A stretch of 64,000 nt of DNA from contig QPMI01000106.1 of the NCBI GenBank assembly GCA_004431415.1, positions 287,182 to 351,181 of the forward strand. The letters run 5' to 3'. Below are positions 10,806 to 20,255 of the stretch, in pieces. The position numbers and the translations under genes were made by a program. The notes under the pieces were generated by a model. It made no database searches and was not told the origin of the DNA. It worked only from the letters and a program-made list of their open reading frames with translations. Source of the DNA: Cyanophora paradoxa (Eukaryota > Glaucocystophyceae > Cyanophorales > Cyanophoraceae). Position 1 is the stretch's first letter; each line of letters opens with the position of its first letter.

Positions 10806-11257
10806 CGCGAGGCGCCCGCGGCGACTTCCCGCGGCCGGCGGGCTCTCTCATTCTAATTGTAATGATCGCATACCTCGTGATCGTTCTCGAGCTCAAGCAT
10901 GGTTTCCTGCCGAGGTACGATCGCGAGGGCTCAGAGTTAGAGGCCGCGGCGCGGTCCGGCCCGGAGCCGCCGGGAAAAATTCGATCGCGAAGGGCGGGGC
11001 GGCAATGTGCAAGCGGCGCACGTCGTTGGCGTGCTTCTGGTTATGTTGCTTTGACGTGTTCACGATCATCTGTGCGCGGGACGAGAAAGCCTAGGGTGAG
11101 GTTGCGGATCGGTCAAGAAATCAAACACCCGACAGACGAACCTCGCGGGGATCCGGAATCGCTTCGAATTCGCCCGAGGCGGCCGCGGGGATCCGGAGGT
11201 CGAACCGCTGCGCACTTAGAATTAGACGAAGCTGACGGCCGCAGACGAATTTTAAAA
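10806..11257. other. Region between Ulp1-type head and coiled-coil tail
   Basis: About 450 bp without a convincing exon. If head and tail belong to one gene, this is intronic. It is less GC-rich than its neighbours (taattgtaatgatcgcatacc near 10,855) and carries gatccggaggtcgaa-like palindromic runs. The segment at about 11,290-11,350 resembles the exon that encodes TTAELLQKLLESE in the WD40-like copies at 22.9 kb. Confidence 0.4.
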
Positions 11258-12789
11258 TTATACAGACGGAGGCACAAACCCCGCGGCCGGCGACGCCTCC
11301 GCAGGAGCTCCATAGTCGTCGCTTCTGCTGGAGCTCCGCAGTCGTCGCCTGCGAACAGCGAGCTGTGAGCCGCGGCCGGGGAGGAGCGGCCGGCGGCGGA
11401 GGCGCACGGCCCGAAGGGCGGGCCCCGGGGGACGCACTATAGCTACGGCAGCGCCGCTGGATGCCGCCGACGAAACGGAGCCCCCTGGGGAGAGGGAAGG
11501 GGAGAAGGAGGGGACGGGGGCGGCGTGGGAGCTCGCGGCTGCCGGCGCCGCGGCTTCGATGCCGGCGGCGGGCACCAGTGGCTCGCCCAGGCCGCCGGGG
11601 GGAGGCGGCGAGGCTGAGCCCGCAGCCGCAGAGACGGCCGCGGGCTGGGCGCTGGATGCTGCCGACGAGGCGGCGGGGGCGACGGAGGGGACTGGGGCGG
11701 GGGCGGGGGCGGGGGCGCAGAAGAAACTCGAGGCGGCTGCAGCTGGCGCCGCGACAACGCCGGAGTCGTGTCCAGCTCCTGGAGGCCATGCAGGGGGCGT
11801 GGACGTCCAGAGGGCGCGGGCAATTCGCCTCCGAAGCTGCTGGCACTGGGCCCCCGTTCCGGTGAACGGGTGGGCTGGGTGGTTGAGGATGGAGCGCTCC
11901 TCCCCGTGCATGATGCGCTCCACGATCGTGCAGACGAAGACGCCGCAGCTGAAGCCGTCTACCTGCTCGGGAATGTCGCGCTTGGGGCGCGCCAGCTCGC
12001 AGGTCCACGTCTCCACCTCCGGGTCAGGCAAATTCTTGAACTTGCAGTGGTCCGACACGAAACGCTTCAGGGTGCGCAGGACTTCTTCCTGTCGCTGGTC
12101 GTAGTTGAGGAGGAGGCCGTCGTAGTGCTGGAACAGCCGCTGTTTCGGGCGGATGACGGCCAGGGTCCAGTGCGTGTTGCCGTGATTCACGACGACAAAG
12201 ATGCGATCGTACTGGAACATGTTCTTCACGTATTTCCAGAACTTCATTATTTTATAGCCGTGAGAAGGCCAATTCAACTGCGAGTAAAAGGTGGTAGGGC
12301 AGATGAAGAAATCGAAGCGACCGGAGCCGCGACAGGCAAGTTTCAGAAGGCGAAGGTAGACTTCGATGGCCGCGCCGGTGAGCCATTTCTCGTCCAGAAC
12401 ACTGTCGATGTCTCGTTGCGACACCTGCATTGCGCCGGCGCCCTGAGAGGTCGAGGTGGGCGTCATGATCATGAGGTGGGCGTCATGATCATGATCGTGA
12501 TCAGGAAGGATATTTAAAAGGGAAGCTTTATTTCGAGTGCGCCCTCGCCATATGGCCAGTGCCGGTAATTAATATTATAATCAAATTACATAAACACATC
12601 TCGCGCGCGGGCTCGCACCTGGAGAACTTGCGCGTAGCTGGCCATATGCATGGCCGTCGGACGCGGCGGGGCGGGGGCGGGGGCAGCTGCAGCGCCGCGC
12701 GCTTCCTCGAGCTCGAGCTCACAGAGCTTCTCGATATCGATCACAAGCCCGGCGGGGGCCGCCGGCTCAGCGACGGCGGCGGCCTGCAT
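11258..12789 (-). CDS. Ulp1/SENP-type (C48) cysteine protease with Pro/Ala-rich linker
   Basis: Exon 1 is 12,789-12,619 (MQAAAVAEPAAPAGLVIDIE at the start, ...ASYAQVLQ at the end), with a good GTGCGA donor; exon 2 starts at 12,442 after ctctcag; both junctions are in phase 0. The domain begins with VSQRDIDSVLDEKWLTGAAI, the usual Ulp1 entry. The catalytic set is visible: His148 (NHGNTHW), Asp165 (QHYDG), Gln217 and Cys223 (PEQVDGFSCGVF). Such enzymes process or remove SUMO or related modifiers. About 180 residues of Pro/Ala-rich linker follow, closely related at DNA level to the linker of the WD40-like genes at 22.9-23.25 and 32.3-32.65 kb. The frame stops at 11,258, but splicing into the tail at 10.8-9.76 kb is likely. 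The roughly 600-nt protease exon has no intron, unusual for this window. It could alternatively act on NEDD8. Confidence 0.85.
12443..12618 (-). other. Intron of the Ulp1-type gene with duplicated palindromic motif
   Basis: GT...AG intron of 176 nt. It holds two 20-bp direct copies of gtgggcgtcatgatcatgag-like sequence and a run of overlapping gatcatgatc palindromes. Similar tgatcatga or taattataa words occur in many introns of the window (for example 53,590-53,605, 59,697-59,710 and 60,190-60,200) and may include the branch point. Confidence 0.6.
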
Positions 12790-13454
12790 GCGCAGCGCCG
12801 CGTCACGCGCTACATATATAGCTGGGACGCGATAGAGCTAGACCGCGTCGCGTCAGCGAGGCGGGCGATATATATATGGGCATACCGGAGCAGCGTGCTC
12901 AGCCATTATCCGAGCTTTGATTGCCAGCGCCTGCAACTGCCGCAGCTGCAGCAGGATCCGGACGCGTCACCGAGGCCCTGCGCAGGCCGACTTCAGATGC
13001 AGGGAGCGCGAGCGGGCCGCAATTGTCGTACCGTTCAACAGCGCTGCATCAGCCCCGGCCCATGCACAGATCTAGATGCACAATCCACCAGTCTCCTAAT
13101 TGGAATCGATCAAATCATGATCGGTACCTCAACAAATACCTAGCAAGCGGCCAGGAACAACGAACGGTACCCGGCGTTCGCTAAGGGATAATTGTAAACA
13201 GAAAAGAGCACGCACAGGGGCTCGGGATCCGCCGCTGGATGTATATCTCGATGCAAACGGCCGCGGCCTGCGCGAAGCAAGCGTCAAGGACGCGCTGTGA
13301 AATAAGCTCGTATACAAGGCGACAAACCTCACGTGCACGTGCACGCCTTGGGTGCGCATACGGGAGAATACGAGTTAACGATGATCATTAGACAGTGCGC
13401 TCGCGATGTTATAATCAAAGCAGACACGCTAGCTATAGCGGCTTCCCTTGACGA
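12790..13454. other. Upstream region of the Ulp1-type gene; palindrome-rich
   Basis: No gene found. Short self-complementary words (gatatatatat, gctagctatagc, cacgtgcacgtgc) are dense. It is the likely promoter region of the minus-strand protease gene; I see no clear TATA box at a fixed distance. R1 begins at its right edge. Confidence 0.4.
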
Positions 13455-14690
13455 ACCGGTCGTCAGCTCATCAGTTGCGCGTTAGTCGCATGCGCAGGCC
13501 GCGGGCGGAACGTCCACAGTTTCCCGCCCCACCTGCACGTGCACTGGGATCGAATCAGCATCTCGACCGAGGGCCCATGGGCCGGCAATCGATCAAGCGA
13601 GGCATGCAAACAGAGATATTGAATCAAGGAACATTTGAAAACGCACGCACGCGGGCGCTGGATCCGGTCCGTCGCTGGATCCGGAAGAAGCTTAAGCTTA
13701 AGCCCGCTCCGTCCGCGCGCGGCCGTTTAACGAAGTCTAGGCGCGCGAGACCAGCAGACAGCCTGCGGAAGCCAAACTATTAGCAAGCGCTTCAGAGCAC
13801 ACTCGTTAAGCGCCTCGTGCGTACGTTCCGCGAGTTCACGCCGAGGCGTGGGCGAACCTGCAGCTGGCGAAGTCGACCTGGAAAAGGAGCAGGCAGACGA
13901 CCTGAGAAAGCGGTCAGACAGCGCTCCGAATTCAAAAAGCGAGGCGCATCTTGCGAACGCACCGCTCCTTGCAGGCGCCGAACAGCGATCGGCTTGCAGA
14001 ACGCTCTCCCGACGGCCCCCACTCTCGATGCGCCTCCGAGAAGGTGGAGGATGCGCTCAAGTCGCTCTGCGACCTCGCTGGTCGCCTGCCCGCCCCGCCC
14101 GCTAGAAAGTCCGAGCACCGGCTCCTATACCCCGGGGGGGGGGCGGGAGGGGGGGAGGAGGCCGGAGCGAAGCGAAAGCGGATGCTCCAAGGCGCGCGAT
14201 CGACGTCGCCATCAAACTCGAGTGGATATCGATGCGCCGGATCGATGAGCCGGGTGCGGGACGCCGGCAGCGTGCGATAATCGGATGAGCGCGTCAAGTG
14301 TTGTCCGAGCTGCCGGCGCGCACGTGGGACCGGCGCGTTAGACGCGGTGCTTCCCCTCTGCGTGCAATGTTGGTACAGGCGCTCCGCCCGCTCATGTCTC
14401 CGATCAAGCTCGCCCGTCGTACCTGACTGCCCACCGCGCTCTTATCGTGCCGCGCCCTCTCAGCCATCGAAGCTCGCGCGTCTGCGGCTCGGGCTGCTGG
14501 ACGCGCGCCCCGTCTGCTGTCCCCCAGCCTCTGCAGCTGGCAGTGACGCCGGTGTCCCCCAGCCTCTGCAGCTGGCAGTGAATTCGGGGCACCTGGCTGA
14601 AACCTTTCGTCGACCTGCGCGGCGAGCGGCGCGCCGGCGGATGCCGCGGCGGTCCAAGCGGCCCGCGCATGCGCAGCGGCCCGCACTCCA
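13455..14690 (+). repeat. Dispersed repeat R1, copy B
   Basis: Same orientation as copies C and D. It is the copy richest in additional palindromes: gtgcac at 13,539-13,544, tgcgca at 13,491-13,496, gatc at 13,591-13,594, cttaag twice at 13,691-13,702 and cagctg at 13,861-13,866, none of which is present at the same place in the other copies. Near its right end it has two copies of ccccagcctctgcagctggc, as do copies A, C and D. Confidence 0.8.
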
Positions 14691-17250
14691 CGCCCCGCGC
14701 CGTCCCTGCGCCTCATGCGGACCCCGCGCAGCTTGGCCCCACCGTCGGTCAGCCCCGCCGTCCTCGCAACCCTCTCCGATCGGCGCTCCTGCCGTCTCTC
14801 CGTGCGGCCCGTCCCCCCGCCCGACGCGCTCTCGCGCCCCGACGCGGGGCGGCCCCGCAGACGATGAGCAGGGCCCTCGCTACCGGCGCCCCGCCGGCAC
14901 CGCGAGGGCGCCGTCAAGACGCCTCCGCCGCCCGGCGCCCCAGGTGCCCGCGAGGCCGCCCGCCCGCCTCGCCCGCCCGCCCCGCCCCTGCTCCGACGGC
15001 GCCGTACACCCCGGCCCTCCCCTCGTTTTGTCCGAGCCGCGGCGCGCAGGACGTCGAGTGGGGTACGGCTTCAGGCTCGACCGGTTCTTCTACGCCCCCT
15101 GCATCGACCCGGGCTCGCAGGCCCGCCCGCCCCGCCCCTCCGCTCCCCAAGCCCCGCTCGCCCCGCCGCCTCTGAACCTGGGCCCGCCCCCACAGGCGGC
15201 GGCGATGATCAAAGTAGCGCGGCAGACGACGGCGATCTGGGCGGGTGCGGGAATGTCCATCAAGAGCTACCTCGGCCCTAAGCGCGTCGCCGTTGTGGAG
15301 AACCTTCCCCCCCCTTTCTTCCCCCCCCGGTTCTCGCCCTGTACCCCTGCCGTCCGCCCGCTCATCTGGTATCCCAGCGGCACCTGGATCAAGGACTCGC
15401 CCATGGCCCAGGGACTTCGTCGGCGCCCTGCAGGCGAGCCCACCCGGGGGGGGGGGGGTACACGGGCCGGATCTAGGCCCGCGCAGGAGCGGGTCCACGT
15501 GACGGAGGTCCTCGAGAAGAAGGAGAAGGCTCCCCTATATATCCCCGGCTTCGTCCCCCCCCCCCCCCCCCCCCCTCCGGCCTCGCAGGCCGGGTACGAC
15601 ACGGAGGGCTTCGGGTGGGTGCTGACGCACCCATCGAGGGCGGCTCCCTCCAGGTGACCCCGTACCCCCTTCCCGGCCTGTACCCCCTGCCCCTCCCCCC
15701 CTTCCCCAGGCCTAGGTCGGTTCGCCTCGCGTACTTCCCGACGTAGGCCCATGGACAGTGCACGTGCGGCCCTGTAACCCCTGGCTGGGGCGTACCCCGC
15801 CGACCCCTAGCCCCAAGGTCGATGGTGCTGGTGTGCACTGTGCACGTGCCCGCAGGGTCGACGGTCGCTCCTGCTCGGAGGCTGCTCCCCGGCCTCGGTA
15901 CCCCCCTCCCCGCCCCCTCCAGGCCGCCCCGCCATCTGCGCGGCGGCAGCGCGCAGGGGCGCCGCTCCCGCACCAGGCCGCCGGCGGCGCCCTCCCGCGC
16001 TTCTGCGCGTGGCGCGCACAAGGCGGACACCCCTCTCGTCCCCCCGCCGCCCTCGCCGGCTCCTTCCTGAGGAAGCTGCGCCTGCTGAGGTGCTGCGCCT
16101 CGTGCCCGCTGCTGAAGAAGCTGCGGGCGGTGCTGGGGCGCGTGAAGCGGCCCCGCACGGCTCCTTCCTCTTCCTCAAGCAGGCGCCCCCGCCCCTGGCT
16201 TCCGCCCGCCCCTTGAGCTTTCCCCCTCCGGGCCTGATCGCGACTGGCCGGCAGATGGCGGAGGCGGTGGGGGGCCTGGGGAGCTTGGAGCCCGCCTTTA
16301 ACGTCGGGCACGTCTGCACTGGGGCCCGCTGGGGAGCTTGGAGCGTCTGCCTCTAGCTCGTCGACCAGGCCCGCACCCGCCCGCGCGCCCTCCCCCGCCC
16401 GTGCCGCCCGCCCGCGCAGCCCGCGCCTTCCTCGACTCGCTCCCCTGGAAACGGCCACACCACCCCTGCCCCCGCTCTGAGGGCCTGCCCCCGTCCGTTC
16501 TGAGGGCCGCCCTTCAACCTGCGCGCAGGCGGTGGCGGGCGGGGCAGGCTTCTACGCCTTTGGTCCGCCCCGCCCCGCCCTGCCCCGCCCCGCCTTCTCC
16601 GCTCCGCTGCGGCTGACGCCTCCGCGCGCGTGCGCGCGTGCAGGCTGGGGCCGTCGAGCAGCTCGAGCTCCGCAGGGTCCGCTCGCGCCGCCCTGACCCC
16701 GGGGCGGGGCGGGCCAGGCGGGGATGGCGGAGCTGGCGGCGGACACAGACGCCGCCTTCCTTTTGCATCGCCGAGGACCGCGTGCCTCTTTCGCCTTCCT
16801 CTGCCGCCCGTACCCCCCCGCCCCGGGCGAGCCCGCGCCCCAACCCGAACCCCCGCCCCGCCCCAGCGCCTTCTATGAGTCGCCCCTGCGCGGCGCGCGC
16901 GCCGTCGACGTCCAGAAGCAGGGTGGGCCCTCCCCCCCCCCCCCCCCCCCCCCCCCCCGCTCTCGGCGGGTGTACAGCTGAGGGGCGGGGCGGGGCAGGT
17001 GTTCGGGAAGGCGGGGCGGCTGGGGCGCTCGGTGCTGGCGGCCTCGTTCGAGTTCCTCGTTGACCGCCGTCCGCCCGCCCGCCCCGCCCTCCACGTCCTC
17101 CCAGCCCCGCCCGCCCGAGCCCGGCGCTGAGGGCCGGAGGGGCTGCCACCCTCCTCCTCCCCCGCACGCCCCCCCCCCCCCCCCCCCCCCACACACACAC
17201 GTAGCAGTCCCGACTCGGCAAACTCGGCTGTCACACGTGCACGTACGTCA
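14691..17250 (+). CDS. G-family gene module, copy 1 (unidentified, multi-exon)
   Basis: Exon-like blocks: GYGFRLDRFFYAPCIDPGSQ (15,063-15,120), MIKVARQTTAIWAGAGMSIK followed by SYLGPKR (15,198-15,285), LIWYPSGTWIKDSPMAQ (15,360-15,410), ERVHVTEVLEKKEKAPLYIP (15,487-15,550), AGYDTEGFGWVLTHPSRA (15,590-15,650), basic FLRKLRLLRCCASCPLLKKL (16,065-16,130), AELAADTDAAFLLHRRGPRA (16,725-16,785), AFYESPLRGARAVDVQKQ (16,866-16,920) and VFGKAGRLGRSVLAASFEFL (17,000-17,060). The first three recur with substitutions at 18.2, 26.5 and 35.9 kb, which supports coding. Blocks are separated by C-rich introns with runs of up to 27 C and repeated gtacccc. I recognise no family. The intron after the first block has no nearby GT, so it may use a GC donor. 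Confidence 0.4.
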
Positions 17251-17305
17251 CCGTATTATAATTAATAATATTAATTTAAAAAACCCTGTAAGCGGCTATA
17301 GCTAC

Positions 17306-17404
17306 TGGCGCCGGCCGGGTTTGAACCCAGGTTCTTCCAGAATCGAACGTCCTGGCCGGCGCCGGCGCCGGCGCCGGCGCAGCGCGTTCCACTAACGCGC
17401 CGCA
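17306..17404 (-). tRNA. tRNA-like sequence, degenerate
   Basis: On the minus strand gcgcgttagtggaacgcgc resembles a D-arm, ccaggacgttcgattctgg an anticodon arm (stem ccag/ctgg, loop enlarged), and ctgggttcaaacccgg a T-arm. ggcgccgg and ccggcgcc can pair as an acceptor stem. The arms are separated by a (ggcgcc) array and the T-loop has six rather than seven bases, so a working tRNA is unlikely; I read it as a tRNA relic or tRNA-derived repeat. No anticodon is assigned. Confidence 0.25.
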
Positions 17405-17639
17405 AGCGCGCGGTCGACGTCCGGCAACAAAGAGAACGTTGCGCCGCGGCCGAACCAGCCCCAAAGCGCGCCGTACGCGTCGGCGAGCTCGAGCGAATTC
17501 GAATTCGAATTTCGAACTGCACGCCCTTGCTCCCGGGCCCGCCCGGAGCCATCCAATGAACAGCAATCCATCCAATTTCGTCGCTGAAACTCGTTGAGCA
17601 CGCCCCCCAACTCGGTGCTTCGCGCTTACTGACTTGAAT

Positions 17640-19500
17640 GCGTGCACTGCAGCTGCGGCACGTGCCGCACTGCGGCAGTGCGCCGCGCTGCTCTAGCGCG
17701 CGCGGGCCGCCGGGCGTCCTCTAGCGGCCCGCGCAGCGGCCTGCGCCCCTCGCCCCTTGCCATCCCCGAGCCTCATACGCACCGCCCGCAGCTCGTGATC
17801 TCTCCGTGCACCTGCGGCCGGGCCGGGCCCGGCCCGTTCCCCCGCCCGACGCGCTTTCGTCCCCCGACGCGGAGTGGCCCCGCAAACGATGAGCAACCGA
17901 GGAGCGCGTTAGGGCCCCGCAGACGATGAGCGGTTCCTTCGCCGGAGCCCTAGGCCTGCCGCCGGGCCCCCGCTGCCAGCGCCCCGCTGGCTCCCTCTGA
18001 AGGGCGCCGTCAAGACGCCCGGCGGCCCCCGCCCGCCCCGGCACGCGCCCGGCGCTCCAGGCGCCCGCAAGCTTAAGGCCGCCCTGCCCCGCCCCCGCAC
18101 CTTCTCCGTCGGTGCCGTCCCCCCCCGGCCCTCCCCTATTTGTGTTCGAGCCGCAGCGCAGGACTTCGTGGAGTACGGCTTCAGGCTCGACCAGCTCTTA
18201 CGCCCGGCCCCCTGCATGGACCCGGACTCGCAGGCCCGCCCGCCCCGCCCCGCCCGCCCCCTTACCTCTGACCCTGGGCCCGCCGCCTCTGACCCTGGGC
18301 CGGCCCCCACAGGCGGCGGAGAAGATCAAGGCGGTCGGGCAGACGAAGACGATCTGGGCGGGAACGGGAATCTCCATCAAGAGCTACCTCGGCCCCAAGC
18401 GCACATATACCCCTCCCCCCCCGCCGCTAGGCTCGCCCTGTACCCCTGCGGCCCGCCCGCTCATCCGGTAACCCCCACCCCACTTTCCCCCGAACGGCCG
18501 GCAGGAAGCAGGGGCTCACAACTGGCGGTCTCTGTGGGAAGCGTACCCCCGTTCCCGCGGCCCGCGCGCCTGTACCCTCGCGGTGCCCCACGGCCTCGCC
18601 CCGCCCGTCCCTCCCTCGCCTCCACTCAGCGGGGCGGCCAGGCGGAGGCGGGGCTCAGCGGCTGCCGCCCGCAGCTCCAATCCCGCCCGTCCCGTCGCGT
18701 GCGGCGACCGGCGGCTCCCGCCGGCGGCGGTCCCGCCTCGCCTCGCCTGTACGCCCCCGGCCCCGTTGGCCGCCCCGAGGCGCCCGCGGCCCGCCTGCAT
18801 CCACTGTCCGCCACGCGCAACTCAGAGCGCGAGTGCGGTGCGCGGAGCCGGCCGCCGCCCGCCCGCCCGCGCCCCGCCTGCGCCCTGCGGCTCTAACGCG
18901 GCGGCAGCTCCCGCGGTCCCTCGGACAGCTCAGCGCCGGCCGGACCGGCGCGCGCAGCCCCTGGCCTCGGGCGGGGCGGCCCCGGCGCTCCAGGCTCCGC
19001 ATCGGAAGCTTGGAGCAGGGGCGGGCGGGCACGGCCCGCACCCTCGCTGCCCTCGAGCTCGTTTCCCCGAGGCCCATCCGGCCTGCTCGCAGCGCTGGCG
19101 CGCGCTCGGGCGGTGACGCGCCGCCCCGCCGCCCCACCGCCCACCGCCCGCCGCCCCGCCGCCCCGCCGCCCCGCCGCCACCGCCCGCCCCTCTAGATCT
19201 CGAGAGCTCTGCCGCCGGCAGCTCGAGCTCCAATTCCGCCCGTGCCGTCGCGTGCTGCGAGCGGCGGCTCCAGATCCGGCGCCGGCCGGCGCCGCGGCGG
19301 CGTGGGCCGCGCCCCCTCGCCCCGCCGCGGCGCCCCGAGGGTGCGGTACCTCGCCCCGCGCCTCCGCTGCCGCGCGCGCCCCGCTCCCCGCGCGCCCTCG
19401 AGCATCGATATCCCCCACAGGCTTAAGCTTCGAATTCGACCTCGTACGGGCGGCCGCCGGGCGTGCGGCGCCATCCCCCGCCGGCTGAGATGGCGCCGGT
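17640..19500 (+). CDS. G-family gene module, copy 2 (unidentified, multi-exon)
   Basis: Exon blocks DFVEYGFRLDQLLRPAPCMD (about 18,163-18,222) and AAEKIKAVGQTKTIWAGTGI followed by SIKSYLGPKR (18,312-18,402) match copy 1 and the modules at 26.5 and 35.9 kb. Downstream, 18,780-19,250 is a segment repeated at about 27,960-28,450, 29,390-29,780, 37,410-37,900 and 38,830-39,230, containing gcctgcatccactgtccgcc and ggcggcagctcccgcggtcc. Several frames are open and I cannot choose among them. Later blocks seen in copy 1 are missing or unrecognisable, so this is probably an incomplete copy. Confidence 0.35.
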
Positions 19501-20255
19501 GGACGTATACGTAGGCAGTAGTACATACGTAGGCAAGGTTTCGCTCTAAAGTAAGGTGCTAGCTATAGGCCTACGTACCGTGGCAGCTAGCGCTAGCGCT
19601 ATAGTACGCGTGAAAGTGATATCTAAGTGCTAGGTTGTCGGGTCCATCAGCTGTCTGTTGCTCTTCGAGTTCTAGATCTATCTAATGCTGGAGCTACCTG
19701 TGAATGCAGACGCGCGGATCAGTGAAACAAGCGGCCGCACGACTAACGGCTGGCACAAAAAGGTTTTGCTGGTGCTTGCAGAAGCCGAAACTCTACGGCT
19801 CTCCATGGCAAGAACTTGCTGCGAAACGCAAGAAAACTGCACACCCAGAGAAATTCCCAAGAGGCTCTATCTGAAATCAAGCTGCGGTAATGCGGACTGA
19901 AAAGGCAGCGACTGAAAAGGCGGCAACGAGATCATCTGCATGCGAGAAGAAATTCGAAGCGGGCTGAAAAGGGGCTGTACACAGACCAAACAAACACTGA
20001 ACAAGCAGAAGAGAAGGGGCATCGACTACATATGCCGCTGCACGCTGGCTTTGTACAAGAATCTGCAGCCTAGAGAGGAGGATAAAACTCTGCAGCCTAA
20101 AGAGGAGGAAGTAGTTGAAACCGAGCTACAAGAAGTTCACCTACACTTCGAGTTCTGTCCAGCGGGGAGAAGGGAAGCCTAAAAGGAGGAGAGAGGGAAA
20201 GCGGAAGGGGAGGGAGAGGCGGGGGCGCCCGGGGCGGACGAGCAGGACCGAGGAC
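19501..20255. other. Intergenic region with R2 copy
   Basis: A diverged R2 copy lies at about 19,720-19,840. 20,050-20,200 is purine-rich with two copies of ctgcagcct(a)agaggagga. An open frame of 80 codons at 19,940-20,182 (+) is lysine/glutamate-rich but has no supporting feature. This region lies downstream of the minus-strand coiled-coil gene and probably holds its 3' flank. Confidence 0.4.

Noticed and set aside
14347-15657. Single 436-codon protein across the first G module
   Set aside because: It reads through C-run introns; comparison with the 18-, 26- and 36-kb modules shows only short blocks are conserved.
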